Origin: Dendrolimus kikuchii
Taxonomy: Eukaryota; Arthropoda; Insecta; Lepidoptera; Lasiocampidae
Direction: 5' to 3'
NCBI GenBank assembly: GCA_019925095.2
Contig: CM034412.1
Location: 3,844,001 to 3,908,000, forward strand
DNA: 64,000 bases
Position 1 is the first letter of the stretch; each line of letters starts with the position of its first letter. Below the pieces are notes generated by a model. That model searched no databases, had not been told where the DNA came from, and saw only the letters and a program-made list of their open reading frames with translations. Position numbers and translations under genes: made by a program. Of the stretch, positions 53,386-64,000 are shown in pieces.

Positions 53386-54168
53386 ATATATACAGGTTGA
53401 ATTTTTCAAGTAGGCCTTCAGGGCCAAATATTAAACTATATGAAATAGCGAAAAATATTCAAAGGAGCCTCGAGGCTGATTTTGATGAAAACTGAGGTGG
53501 TATCATTAGATTTTTGTAAAGTCAATTATCTTAGGTATCGAATCGACTGATTTTGAAAAAAAAATCATAATCTGTACTATTACACCAATCTGTAGTGTAG
53601 CTTACAAGGTTCAATTTCTGTGAAGGAATATAAAACCTCAAAGTAAAGGAAAGGGTTGTTTTCGAACGAAATGTTCTACTTTTCATACATTAATTAAACC
53701 TCATCTCATTTTATTCAATATGGAAATGACAAAAATTGATATATTTTTAGCAGGTATCTACAAATTAATATTTGAAATGAACGTTATTTTACTCTAATCA
53801 ATCAAACTAGTCAATGGGTAATTGAGGCGTGGTCAAAGGACGGGTGCAACTTGACGTTTTGTTAATGTATGGAAACTAGAACATTTTGTTCAAAAAAAAC
53901 CCTTTCCGTGGGTTTGCCGTTTGACATTCCTTCACAGAAATAGATCCTTACAAGCTACACATTATTTAGTATAGTAATCCAGGTGTGTTTACTTTTTCAA
54001 AATCTGCCGATTCGATTAGGGTTGCCAACTATTTTTGAGAAAAATAACGTATTACATTTTTGAAGTAAGAAAAAAAGAAAGTATTTGGAATAAAAAAAAA
54101 AATTAAAATTTTTATTCATTTCTTCTCTTGAAGACACTATTTTTGTGTGTTCTAGGGCACACACTAAC

Positions 54169-54495
54169 TCGGGACACGGACGCTTCGGAAAGTACCTGTA
54201 TCGTATAAGACGGGAGCAGACGTCGGGATGCCATCACTGCGTTGGCGACGAGGAAGATACGGTGCTGAACACCCTCCAGGTGTGTCCTGCTTGGGACGAG
54301 CAACGCTGTGATCTTATCGCGGCCATTGGAGCCGACCTGTCACTCCCGGCCGTGGTCAAGGCCATGGTCGGGAGCGCCGACGCGTGGAACGCGGCTGTCT
54401 CTTTCTGCGAGACCGTAATGTCTGTGAAAGAGGCGGCGGAGCGGGACAGGGAGCAGACTAGCACCCTCTCCCCCCGCCAAAAGCGGCGGCGGTGA
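54169..54495 (+). pseudogene. R1-like ORF2 C-terminal domain
   Basis: GHGRFGKYLYRIRREQTSGC then HHCVGDEEDTVLNTLQVCPA, ADLSLPAVVKAMVGS, and a basic tail RQKRRR before TGA. The family zinc knuckle is C-x2-C-x(n)-H-x4-C. Here the His position reads Asn (VLNTLQVC), so the knuckle is probably defective. No frameshift in the remaining part. Confidence 0.8.
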
Positions 54496-54934
54496 CGGAG
54501 GGTCGTGAACGACGACCTCCAACCGCCCTAGGCTACGGCCGTGCGGGGGACCTGTAGGGGAATCAGGGCCCTCGTACACAAAGGCCGGAGAGGAGGGACG
54601 CAAACCGATCCGTGCGCCCCCTTTCACCTCGTGGTGAGACCGGAGGTAGTCGGAGAAGCCCAGTTTTCCAGCTTACAATTGAGGGGCCAGCCCGCGACCG
54701 GGCCGGCCATCGTCCGCCCGGGCTAGAGGTGAATGCGTGAGCGAGCCCACAGCCCGGACATGGGGACGCAACGAGGATCAGCCAGGGGTTTTAGTGGGTA
54801 TCCCCAACCGCGGTGTGGCAATAACATTCCTGCGGGAGTGCTAGTGCCACCCCGACGGGGCGAATCCCACACGTCCCACCGCGCTTCCCCAGCGGCGGTT
54901 TGGCCTCAAGCGGATTTGTGCTGGAAAAAAAAAT
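54169..54934 (+). mobile_element. R1-like LINE, 5'-truncated, 12-bp target duplication
   Basis: GCACACACTAAC at 54157-54168 and 54935-54946. The ORF2 C-terminus is followed by a G+C-rich 3'UTR and a short A-run. R1 proper targets 28S rDNA; this copy sits in ordinary DNA, so it belongs to a non-rDNA relative. Confidence 0.85.
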
Positions 54935-55234
54935 GCACACACTAACAACTTTTCACTATCCTTAAATTTTTGGAAGCTATCTTTATATTACCAATTTAAA
55001 TTTAAATAATCAAACAATTAATTTTTTATTAAGTTTATAGATGTCCTGTTCCTTTTTTCGCGCCATTTTAGATTCATTACTGAATAAACTCTTTCAGTGA
55101 ACGCTGAATCGATAACAGTTCAGTAATTATCCATATAAGTATTTAATTTTACGCATCAGAGTATATTGGAAATAGAGTATTTTCAAATTTTCACATATTT
55201 TATTTTTATGCAAAGTATAAAGTATATTTACCAA

Positions 55235-55550
55235 ATAAACTTTTTTAAAAAGATTTTTAAATACAAGCTTTTGAGGTCCTGGATATCATGTAGCAGCAGA
55301 GTGCTAGCCAAGACAAGTAAAACGAGCTCAAACACGACGGGTATATCTTGTTTAGTAAAAGAGTTCCTATGGCCACCTTCCGACTCCATCATCAGATCAG
55401 CTCCATGGTACCATATTATTATATTGTCACGCGATATACATATGCGTGCCAAATTTCAGCTCAATTGGAAACCGGGAAGTTGGTCAAATTTAACTTGCAA
55501 GAATCCACCCGAACTTACATACATACATCCATTGCAAGTGAAATAAAAGC
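55235..55550. mobile_element. Interspersed repeat R3, copy 3
   Basis: TTTTGAGGTCCTGGATATCA to CCATTGCAAGTGAAATAAAA. Close to copy 1, in the same orientation. Confidence 0.65.
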
Positions 55551-55750
55551 TTGTAAAATAAAGTAGGATACGTTATTATAAAGTATGGTTGGCAACCCTA
55601 GATACGATTCCTGACAAGGGTAATTGATTTTTCAAAAATCTAGAGATACCACTTTAATTTTCGTCGAAATCGGCCTCGAGAAATCTTTGAGTGTTTTTCG
55701 GTATTTAGAATAGTTTAGCATTTGGCCCTGAAGGCTTTATATTTAATTGG

Positions 55751-56630
55751 TATATATTTATATAGTATTTCGTTTTGAGATAAATGGGTAAATTTTTTTT
55801 GGAATATTATTACAATGCTAATAACTTATAACGATGTGAATCTTATGTCTTATAACACATCGAAAAAATAATTTAATGGCTCTTTAGCCATTAAAATTTT
55901 TTTTGGTTATAATGACTTTAAAGTCGTTTTTTGGGGTTTAGTCGTCAACTGGCCAAAACGGCAATTTTATAATTTGTTATGTTCGTCCATCTGTCTATGT
56001 GACGCATAGCCGTTTTGATAATAATCATATATTTTTTTATTTTCATTTTAAATACAATGTGGAACTTAATAGCTTAATATATATGTATAACTAGTAGCAC
56101 CATTGAATAAGAGGCTGGTGCGTGAATTATCTTAAAAATAAACCTGTAGTATTGGTCACCATTTTATAGAACGATGTCCCTTATCGCACGTTACTTGCGG
56201 ATGGGTGTTACACGAAAAAAGGTGTTAGCAAAAGAAAAATGCTGACCACTGTATATTATTATATAATTTCGAACTTTAATGTAATGAAATAAGATCTAAA
56301 ATAATATTCATTAGTGTAATATATGCTGTTTTGAAAATAGGTCTTGTAATTGCCCTTATTACTATACAATTTTTTCGATGGCCTCCGATCGTCTCCGATG
56401 GCTTTCGATGGCATGACATCTAATCCCGGGATTGAAAAACATGCTTGGGACTGTATTCTCTAATCGGATCCTATTAACGGTATAATAAAAAATATCAAGA
56501 CTTATTTTTTATTACGTCAATATTTTTTATAATTGTAGCGGTTTTAGTTATATTGAATGAATTAATCGTGTGGCGTAAGTGTTTTTGTATAATTATTTGT
56601 TGAAATTCATACACAGAATCCGTGCAATTT
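55751..56630. other. Unassigned A+T-rich
   Basis: A short AATGGCTCTTTAGCCATT palindrome near 55874. GATCGTCTCCGATGGC-type repeats near 56388-56412. No coding. Confidence 0.35.
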
Positions 56631-56952
56631 TATCCGTGCAGGAACGGAGAAAGAATACAATTTCCTGCGGCCCGGCGGCCTGTCGTAAGAGGCGACTAAA
56701 CAACCCACAGCCAGGTGGTAGAGTATTTGCTCGACTGGATGGCGACCACCCCTGGTCTAGAGTATGCCGCCATAACAACCTTGTGTTGTGTTCCGGCATT
56801 AGTGACCAGGTTCCAGTCTCCTTTAAGAGAGCAGCAGCGCATTTGTAGCACCTTTGTTGTTGCAAATGTCCATAGGCGATGGTAACCGCTTTCCATCTAG
56901 TGGGCCGTCTGCCTGTCTGCTGAACTCCTGCAATAAAAAAAAAAAAAAAAAA
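56631..56952 (+). mobile_element. SINE-S copy S19, full length, long poly(A)
   Basis: TATCCGTGCAGGAACGGAGA head and near-consensus body, with about 18 A after CTGCAAT. The long pure tail suggests one of the youngest copies. Confidence 0.9.
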
Positions 56953-57059
56953 CAGAAATCGATTATTGTAATTGATAACCTTATTTATTTGTGACCTTAT
57001 TTTTAAGATTTCTCGTCTTCCATATAGAATTTAGTGCTGATGTATTCTAATTTGTAATA

Positions 57060-57346
57060 TAAAAATATGACGCTTTTTCTTAAGCCATAACTCATTATCA
57101 AATAGCACATTTTCTTCAAAATCATCTCTTTCCCTTGGTTTGCCGTTTGACATTCCTTCACAGGCATCGATCCTTACAAGATACACTATGATTTGGCATT
57201 TCGATTGATTTTTTGACTAGGATTCAAAAATCTAAGTATACCATTTTAGTGTTCGTCAAAATCGGCCTCGAGATGTCCGAGTGATTTTCCCTATTTCGTA
57301 TAGTTTAAGATTTGGCCCTGAAGGCCTACTTGAAAAATACATCCTG
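57060..57346. mobile_element. TIR element M3, one terminus retained
   Basis: Right end TTTGGCCCTGAAGGCCTACT then TGAAAAATACATCCTG before TA is the best-preserved M terminus. The left half is lost. Confidence 0.6.
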
Positions 57347-57803
57347 TATATATCCTCTTTTAGGATGGGGAAAAAAGCATTTAACTCGCGTGACCACCAC
57401 GACTAAATACAAAGCTTTCACGCGCTGTCTTACGATTGACAGATTTTTCATATTGTATTTTTATCATATAAATAACTTTGTGAAAAATCGGCCTTTAGTG
57501 TAATAAGGGTTAAATACCTTAGTTCAAACAAAGAAGTTTCCACAATCAAGTATGCATCATACACATAAATTAACGATCTACGAATGTATTAATAAATATA
57601 TCAAAGTTGAAACTTAGAACAAAGTATTGTATATAATATATATACACAATATATAGGGCTTTTTTGTGGGGGCACGCGGTGACCTTAAAGGAAATTTCGA
57701 AAATATCGAAAAACTACCATAAAAATTTAATGAAATGAAATAATATAAAAAAAAAATACAATTTTGGTAACCTTTAGTAAAATTTAGGATTTTTTAATAG
57801 GTC
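57347..57803. other. Unassigned A+T-rich
   Basis: A G-run and GGCACGCGGTGACC near 57665-57685. Otherwise featureless. Confidence 0.35.
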
Positions 57804-57813
57804 ATAATTATCC

Positions 57814-58145
57814 GAAAGAGAGTGTCGGGGTGAAGGTAAGGAAAGGAATGCTCCGGTGGTTCGGGCATGTCGAAAGAATGCATGATGAAAGAATGACTAA
57901 ACAGATATACAATGCAAAAGTGGATGGATGCAGAAGTCGTGGAAGGCCACGACACACCTTCCATGATCAAATTGATCGTGTACTAGCAGAGGGTGATGTC
58001 AGGAGCCTTAAGAACAGACGAGTGTGCATGACAAGAGTTATGAATGTCAAAGAAGCAAGTGAGGTGTGTAAGAATGGGCCTAAATGGCGCTCTGTTGTTC
58101 GTGCCTACCCCGCAAGGGAAGTGGCGTGAAGTTATGTATGTATGT
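57814..58145 (+). mobile_element. RTE-type LINE 3' fragment (RTE-k)
   Basis: ATAATTATCC at 57804-57813 and 58146-58155 (10 bp). The frame is open to AREVA (Leu to Val). Confidence 0.9.
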
Positions 58146-58379
58146 ATAATTATCCAAATACAAAATCTAATCTAGTGCGATGCTCTTTAAGAGCTAAGTG
58201 AGCTTAGATGTGCAAAATCGTGATATAAGCCTAATGAGTGCTAATCAAAAAATTGAAAATCTGGTTTTAATGGGTTATGAAAAATTATGGACTTACAACT
58301 TTCGAGAATTAGCGTGACCTCAAAAAAGAAGTGACAAAAAAAGACCTGAATATATATACACACACACACATATATATAT

Positions 58380-58650
58380 TCTATCTATATAAATAAAAAT
58401 GAATGTTGTTAAGCGCAAAACTCGAGAACGGCTCGACCAATTCGGCTATTTTTTTTCTATGTTCCTAAGGACACACAACACACACATGGAAAGTTTAAAA
58501 AAAAAAATGAAAATAAATTTGCGTGGGCAATAATAAAAACAACACTTTTCTTTTCACACAAAAAATAGCTGTCAAACAGTAGCTGTAGCCGGCAGACGTT
58601 GTCCTGCCTTAAAAAATAAAATCTAGAAACTCATTGCAGCGCTATATATA
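58380..58650. mobile_element. Composite: Helitron 5' part joined to an inverted family A 3' end
   Basis: TCTATCTATATAAATAAAAA start and CTCGAGAACGGCTCGACC at the left. At 58585-58650 the inverted A end GTAGCCGGCAGACGTTGTCC follows, so two Helitron ends meet. Confidence 0.55.
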
Positions 58651-58963
58651 TCTATATATATATAATAAAATTGTATAGGTCGAAATTCCTGTACAATGAA
58701 AAAAAATGCTAAAAACCGAGTCAGAAGAAGAAGTGAAATAGAACTAATTTAGATTTTTTTCAAATTTTATTGTTTCTCGATTTGTCTGTCTGTTTGTACC
58801 GGCTAATCTCCGAAACGACTGGACCGATTTAAATGAAATTTTGTATAGTGGTAGCTTATATCCCTGGTTAATATAGGATACTTTTGATCCCGAAAAATTA
58901 CAGAGTTCCCGTGGTATAGTTAAAAAACTGCACCACGCGGACGAAGTCGCGGGCATCAGCTAG
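58651..58963 (+). mobile_element. Helitron family D, copy D1
   Basis: TCTATATATATATAATAAAA start, CTCCGAAACGACTGGACCG, end CGGACGAAGTCGCGGGCATC then AGCTAGT. Confidence 0.75.
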
Positions 58964-59159
58964 TATATAAATATAATAAAACGTCACTTGTCGATGTATT
59001 TACATAATATTTTTTGATTTAAAACTAGAGTTGTGTTCTTTATAACCGGTTTCTAATTCAAGTGTGCTGCAAGATATTAAAAATAATTTAAATTTAGACT
59101 TCTTGGAATTTGAGCGCGAATCTTAATTTAGAATTCACCACAAAGACAGGCGAGGGAAT

Positions 59160-59290
59160 CTTGGTCCATACAGCCATTTTTGTCAATATGGTCTTTTTGG
59201 TGATTTTCGTCATTTTGGTTATTTTCGTCAGTTTAACCAGTTTGGCTATTTCCTGAGTTTTCGCCATTTTCGTTATGTTCATAATTTTCG
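59160..59290. repeat. Imperfect short minisatellite (TTTTCGTCA type)
   Basis: Repeated TTTTGGT / TTTTCGTCATTTTGG words. It gives a meaningless Lys/Thr/Met-rich minus-strand frame of 67 codons. Confidence 0.6.
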
Positions 59291-59394
59291 TCGTCAAATA
59301 TTTAAAACAACAAAGTTATTATTATTTATTTAGGTGTATGGCTTGGCAGCAAGGCTTTTAAGCCAGATCTTAGAATGCAATATAGTTTCTTCAC

Positions 59395-59650
59395 TTTCTT
59401 AAGCATAGGCTTATAAATAGGCATAGCTCAGTTGAACTGTAGGTTGATAACAACTGACGCCATCCAACGGAGTTCTTGTGAAAAGTCTAAAGACCACATT
59501 TGGCTATTCACATTTCTCACAAAACACATAATTACTACTCAAAAACTATCAATATCCTACAACTATGGTTCATTTCAGAGTAATTTTACACTTTTTTAGA
59601 AAATAAAACTGCACAGCACAACGTCCCCTTTCGGTTCCCGCCAAAACTCC
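59395..59650 (-). repeat. Dispersed repeat, partner of 4771-5010
   Basis: Inverted copy of the 4771 repeat. Direct repeats of TGGCTTGGCAGC...AAGC lie outside it at 59339 and 59709, about 370 bp apart, so the whole may be one larger element. Confidence 0.65.
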
Positions 59651-60042
59651 AAATCTTAATTGGTAATGAGGCAAAGGGTTTATACTCTAAATATTTTTCT
59701 TATTTGAATTGGCTTGGCAGCTAAGCCTTTGAGCCAATGTTTTAAATTCAAAATGTATCGCATGCTTAATAAAACAAAGAAATATCTCAACATTTGCATT
59801 TTTTGGGAACAAGCGTTTAAATTTTGGTCTATTATGTTGTTATTTATTTGTTAATAAATTATAAATCAAAATTATTTCAAGATGTTTAATGGTTTTTAAC
59901 TTGAGCTGAATGTCGATTTATATTCAAATAAAATAAATTACGTTTATTTGTTTATAAAAAATACGTTATACCATTTTGATTATCTTACTCTAACTAAGCT
60001 TTTATACTCTAAGTCTAAACTATTAAATATTTCAGAAATATA

Positions 60043-60208
60043 CAGAAAGAAAGAAAGAAAATAATTTTATTCAGGAAAAATTACATTTTTTTTAATTGTT
60101 AACAAATTTAAAACTAACAACATAATCTTGTCCTGAAAGGGGCATCAGACTCAGCATAATGCTGGCCTTTTAAAACCAACGCTGATCTTCCGCTGAGCCC
60201 TTAAGGTA
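60043..60208 (-). mobile_element. LINE-like 3' end with (CTTT)n tail, copy 2
   Basis: AGAAAGAAAGAAAGAAAATA at the left, CTCAGCATAATGCTGGCC and CAACGCTGATCTTCCGC internally. Diverged from 25233-25430. Confidence 0.5.
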
Positions 60209-60209
60209 C

Positions 60210-60284
60210 TGTTACAACTTGACCCCCGACAAAGACAAATTCCACGAAGCACGCTATTACCTGTCGGCATTTGAACCGATTGTA
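60210..60284 (+). mobile_element. LTR type 1, inverted 5' fragment
   Basis: TGTTACAACTTGACCCCCGA ... CTGTCGGCATTTGAACC matches the U3 start of the type 1 LTR in plus orientation, facing the next copy. Confidence 0.65.
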
Positions 60285-60301
60285 ATACCTTTATTTATAA
60301 T

Positions 60302-60839
60302 TGTAATATGCGTATGAGTTAGCGGGACCCGAACTACAATGCCATTAGAATTGTTATAGTTTATTAGAACTATACAAAAATACGTATAACACAGGTACAA
60401 ATTAACCGAACACAACAAATCCAAACGTAATACAGAAGGTCGTAATTCAATAAAACCCGAAAAATCCGTTACTATTAGATACCCGAACGTACACACGTCA
60501 CGCCCGTATCGTAGTTGTAGCTCAACTGACCCCTCTCTCAATCAGGCCGTCGTTTTATACTTCACAAATGCAAATGTGCCCGCCCGGCAACGTAAATACA
60601 ATTTCCTAAAGTTAGCTTGTACTTGTAATCCGTAACACCTGGCTAATGATGCTCCTGAGCGAGTACAATAGGGCAATAGGCTGTTCTCCACAATAACTAG
60701 AAACGTATGCTAATAAATAAGTGAACAAAAATGGCGATCATAAAAGGATTACAATTAGTTCAAACGCTGATAAGTAATAAAATGTGCTTTTACAGATCTG
60801 TACGTGGAATTTGTCTTTGTCGGGAGTTAAGTTGTAACA
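60302..60839 (-). mobile_element. Solo LTR, type 1
   Basis: Right border GTTGTAACA at 60831-60839 (sense start TGTTACAAC). TATAAAA near 60552, AATAAA near 60360. The U5 end is degenerate (TGTAATATGCG). Confidence 0.7.
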
Positions 60840-61385
60840 GTATGTAAAATAGATAAAACAATATGAGAGATAAATCTCACCTGTTATTAATAAAGCAATT
60901 TATTGGAGTTTATTTGTCTCTAAATATAATTACGGCTGATACGCTTGACAGTTTATACAATTGAGGAATATTTTAATTTTAAACAGACGGATAATTAGAA
61001 CGTATTATCATAATAAATCCACTAAATTATATAAAATTGCTAATGATATTACTTTAATTTGATTATTTTATGAATAATATATTGAATATTTAATATTTAT
61101 TGTCATTGTTATAGCATCATAATCAATAACATAATCAATAATATAACCAATAATATAATCATAATAATATGTATGTAGTAATAAGCACTACAAATGGTTT
61201 GTAGCCAAAACTACAAAAGAAGTTGTATGCCTGTCAAAGGCGAAACATGTAACTTTTACCACTTAGCGTAACACCTGCAAAAATGTCCATGTCAATAATG
61301 CATTCATTAAAATGTACCTAACCTAACCAAATCATAATTTGCAGTAAACCTGCGAAAAATCGAAATGTGTGCTGGGGCACAGCAG
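60840..61385. other. Unassigned A+T-rich
   Basis: ATAATCAATAACATAATCAA-type simple words at 61110-61170. No other structure. Confidence 0.35.
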
Positions 61386-61820
61386 AAGTGAAACTTCAAC
61401 GGACAAGTGGAAAAACGGATCACAAGAAAAGTTTTTTTTATTTTATTTTTTTATTGCAGGAGTTCAGCAGACAGGCAGACGGCCCACTTGATGAAAAGCA
61501 GTTACCATCGCCTATGGACTTTGCAACACCAAAGGTGCTACAAATGCGCTGCTGCTCTCTTAAGGGAGACTGGAACCTGGTCACTAATGCCGGAACACAA
61601 CTCAAGGTTGTTATGGCGACATACTTTAGACCAGGGGTGGTAGCCATCCAGTCGGGCAAATGCCCTACCACCTGGCTGTGGGTTGTTAAGTCGCCTCTTA
61701 CGACAGGCCGCCCGGCCGCAGGAAATTGTATTCTTTCTCCGTTCCTGCACGGATAAAAAAGTTTTACGGGCAGATTGTTAATGTATTTGTCCAATTTGAA
61801 AACCTGCCCGTAAAACTTCA
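61386..61820 (-). mobile_element. Hairpin plus minisatellite element, copy 2 (inverted), split by SINE S20
   Basis: GTGAAACTTCAACGGACAAG then GGAAAAACGGAT at the left is a single minisatellite unit. The hairpin arms AAGTTTTACGGGCAG (61759-61773) and CTGCCCGTAAAACTT (61804-61818) lie to the right, with a loop complementary to that of copy 1. Confidence 0.65.
61436..61756 (-). mobile_element. SINE-S copy S20, full length
   Basis: Flanked by AAAAGTTTT at 61427-61435 and 61757-61765 (9 bp), the clearest duplication for this family here. Confidence 0.9.
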
Positions 61821-62126
61821 AGACCGAGTCTGCGTTAGTCAGTCGCTTCTAAGATCGATTAGGCAAAGCCCGAAACAAATTATTTTACGTTCGACGTCTG
61901 ACTAAAAAGATCGAAATTGGAAATTATTTTGGGATATGCCGAAAGGACTTGGTCAAGCCTAGGATAAACCAGTCATTCCGGGAAGAGACTGCGTATCGAT
62001 CTTTGACTATAACATATACTCGTATACACTAATGTAGTTAATCATTAACGGGCGTTATTTTTACAAGATGCATTTCGCCACAACACCTACCTACATTATT
62101 CCAGATCTATCAGGGACGTAAGGAGT
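61821..62126. other. Unassigned
   Basis: No features recognised. Confidence 0.35.
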
Positions 62127-62385
62127 ACCTACATACGTACATACATAACTTTTACGCCAGTTCCCTTGCGGGGTAGGCACGAACAATAGAGCGCCATTCA
62201 GGGTTATTCTTACACACCTCACTTGCTTCTTTGACATTCATAACTCTTGTCATGCACGCTCGTCTGTTCTTAAGGCTCCTGACATCACCTTCTGCTAGTA
62301 CACGATCAATTTGATCATAGCAAGTGTGTCGTGGCCTTCCACGACTTCTGCACCCATCCACTTTTTGCATTGTATATCTATATAT
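62127..62385 (-). mobile_element. RTE-type LINE 3' fragment (RTE-j)
   Basis: (TACA)n tail with variants. Coding end from VDGCRSRGRPRHT to ARELA. Breaks into TA-rich DNA near GTATATCTATAT; duplication not resolvable. Confidence 0.85.
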
Positions 62386-62833
62386 ATATGATCTATATAT
62401 ATGTATATATAAAGAATACCTATTCTCTATTAAATACTTTTATAAGGTTCTGTAATTAAATAAACAGAACAGTGTATGTTTTCTTCCCTACGGAAGTCTT
62501 CATAGCATTTCTTGAATTAAACATTTTCTTTAGCTCATCCTTTGTAGTGGAATGCCACGCACTTGCCTGTATTATTCTAATAATTTATTTTGATGAGCAA
62601 TAAAGTGATGTCTTTGTATATTTTTTAATCTGTCAGTAAAAAAAGTATACACCTTTATTTTTTGTTTTTGAGCTAAAATGTTAAGATTTCAAATTATTGC
62701 TGTGGTTATGTTGATTCGAGTATAATTGTGTGTCGAAAAACATGACCATTAAGTAAAGTTCTTTGCGTTTTTATGAATATAATAAGTAGTAATTTAGGGT
62801 ACCGAAGTCATTCTGACTGTAACGGAGTGGTTC
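62386..62833. other. Unassigned A+T-rich
   Basis: No features recognised. Confidence 0.35.
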
Positions 62834-63068
62834 TCCAGGCGGTAGAGTATTTGCTCGACTGGATGGCGACCACCCCTGGTCTAGAGTATGTCGCCATAAC
62901 AACCTTGTGTTGTGTTCCGGCATTAGTGACCAGGTTCCAGTCTCCTTTAAGAGAGCAGCAGTGCATTTGTAGCACCTTTGGTGTTGCAAATGTCCATAGG
63001 CGATGGTAACCGCTTTCCATCAAGTGGGCCGTCTGCCTGTCTGCTGAACTCCTGCAATAAAAAAAAAA
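62834..63068 (+). mobile_element. SINE-S copy S21, short form
   Basis: Starts TCCAGGCGGTAGAGTATTTG and ends CTCCTGCAATAAAAAAAAA. Same truncation point as S2, S5, S7 and S17. Confidence 0.85.
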
Positions 63069-63092
63069 CGGAACCCATATACAATCATAATA

Positions 63093-63250
63093 CCTGTCTA
63101 TGTATAGGCTTGTCTATCTATAAGCCTGTCTATCTATAGACCTATCTATCCACAGACCTGTCTATCTATAGCCTATCTATCTATAGACCTATCTATCTAT
63201 AGACCTGTCTATCTATAGGCATATCTGTGTGTAGGCATGTATATCTTTCC
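63093..63250. repeat. TCTATCTATAGACCTG minisatellite
   Basis: Eight to nine imperfect ~16-bp units with GGC/GCC/GACC variants of the CTATAG-centred core, a partly palindromic unit. Confidence 0.85.
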
Positions 63251-63261
63251 TATCTATATGT

Positions 63262-63450
63262 CACAACCATTCGTAAACTTCAAAATTTCACAAAATTCAT
63301 GAGGAACCAATTATGGCTTATTATGCCTTAGTAGTTTTCGTTTAGCCCTTTCCCTTAATTTGATCCTTCCAAGCTACACTATGGATTAGTGTAATAATAC
63401 AAATTCAAATAATATCGCTTTAGTTTTCATTAAAATCAGCTCCGAGAGTC
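63262..63450. mobile_element. M-family internal fragment
   Basis: GATCCTTCCAAGCTACACTA and TTAGTTTTCATTAAAATCAG correspond to internal parts of M2 (53630-53660) and M3. No termini. Confidence 0.45.
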
Positions 63451-63479
63451 CTTTTTTATTTATTGGACTTGACTTTATG

Positions 63480-63892
63480 TTGTTGGTCCGAAGACCTCAC
63501 AACTATACCGGGGTTTTTGAGGCGAGCGCCTTCGCGAACCCGTTTTGTAATAATAACGTCGAGCCTGTCCGTGAGGACGTTACAAGGTCATCGCACGAGG
63601 GCCTTTTGTCGTGGCTAATAATCGGACGCGGACACGACGATCGGATTTCGATGGTGCGGCGCGAGATCGAAATACTTACGCGAGAGTAATGTAGTTTTTT
63701 TATGGAGGAAAGCTTCAGATCGCGGTGGAGGTCGACGTTACGCTTATAGAGGGGAGAACCGACGGCTCTGCATATGAATTTATTCTGCACGATTTGCAGT
63801 TTATCTAAAAGGGCAGGATTGGTATGGCCGAATACCACACTCACGTATGTCATGATCGGGAGGGTGCCGAGACTCCTTTGAGTATTTTTCAC
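63480..63892 (-). pseudogene. Jockey-clade LINE RT C-terminal fragment
   Basis: The minus strand encodes MTYVSVVFGHTNPALLDKLQ then IVQNKFICRAVGSPLYKRNV and DLHRDLKLSSIKKLH, the Jockey pattern MTYAxVVxAH...LQxxQxKFxRxAVGxPxxxRNxDLHxDL. Past LHYSRVSIS the frame diverges. The RT palm lies further right, where the sequence no longer matches. Confidence 0.7.
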
Positions 63893-64000
63893 TATTTTTT
63901 ATAGTGTCGGATTTAGCCATAGTATGTGCGTCCGTCCGGCGCACACGGTTGTACGAGTTATAAACAATTTCCATACTATTTTTTTGTGCCGCGACGACGC

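Larger units (their letters stand above)
53393..55750. mobile_element. TIR element M2 (mariner-like ends), expanded by insertions
   Basis: CAGGTTGAATTTTTCAAGTA then GGCCTTCAGGGCC at the left, TTTGGCCCTGAAGGCTTTAT near the right. The R1-like LINE (54169-54934) and repeat R3 (55235-55550) lie inside. The right terminus is decayed. It retains the TTTGCCGTTTGACATTCC motif also present in M3. Confidence 0.55.

Noticed and set aside
54169..54934. True R1 element marking rDNA
   Set aside because: The flanks are A+T-rich TIR-element sequence, not 28S rDNA.
54541..54945. Frames of 61-70 codons in the G+C-rich block
   Set aside because: They lie in the LINE 3'UTR. Base composition gives long frames, and the homologous block at 8812-9122 shows no conserved frame.
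59094..59297. Lys/Thr-rich 67-codon frame
   Set aside because: It translates imperfect TTTTCGTCA-type tandem words.
63093..63250. CRISPR-like spaced repeat
   Set aside because: Units are contiguous 16-bp minisatellite repeats without unique spacers, and the genome is eukaryotic.

Overview
The window reads as a repeat-dense stretch of a lepidopteran (moth or butterfly) nuclear genome. I found no host protein-coding gene, rRNA, functional tRNA or CRISPR array. The assignment to Lepidoptera is an inference from the mix: a SINE ending CTCCTGCAATAAA(An), an RTE-type LINE with an (ATGT)n tail, many short Helitrons ending CTAGT, R1-like and Jockey-like LINE pieces, and a Penelope-like fragment. Base composition is A+T-rich apart from LINE 3' ends. 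Family names used below are local labels.

Layout. 1-2.9 kb: the intact 3' part of a LINE ORF2 (endonuclease end, reverse transcriptase, 3'UTR, TTA tail), the only long open frame. 3-9.8 kb: Helitrons, RTE remnants, an LTR, tRNA-derived SINEs and an R1-like 3'UTR. 9.9-16 kb: foldback elements, an element made of a hairpin plus a 26-27 bp minisatellite, a solo LTR and a purine-rich minisatellite. 16-22.4 kb: mostly unassigned A+T-rich DNA with LINE scraps, a Penelope-like 3' end and Helitrons. 22.4-34 kb: RTE copies, a hAT element with a perfect 8-bp target duplication, a PIF-like MITE, and two Helitrons arranged tail to tail, each carrying a SINE. 34-38 kb: a Penelope-like retroelement inserted in a Helitron, then chimeric LINE debris. 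38-46.6 kb: SINEs (one head-to-head pair), Helitrons, a hAT-like element and TA-flanked MITEs. 47-58 kb: LINE debris, RTE copies, a solo LTR, and a long TIR element that received an R1-like LINE. 58-64 kb: more of the same families, ending in a Jockey-type LINE fragment.

No genes work together here. The biology is the stratigraphy of mobile DNA. The 13 RTE-type copies are all 5'-truncated and nine carry clear 9-14 bp target duplications, so the family was active fairly recently. The 19 SINE-S copies fall into a full-length class and a class truncated at one point. Helitrons cluster at (AT)n tracts. Most DNA transposons recognised are non-autonomous and survive as containers for later insertions.

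The observations most worth a second look are the Penelope-like element at 35106-35882 (GIY-YIG endonuclease remnant, inverted terminal repeats with a hammerhead-like motif, 13-bp target duplication), the hairpin-plus-minisatellite element found twice, the recurrent SINE 5' end, and a 31-bp perfect hairpin inserted between 8-bp direct repeats inside a Helitron. All identities come from reading the sequence. No database search was possible.
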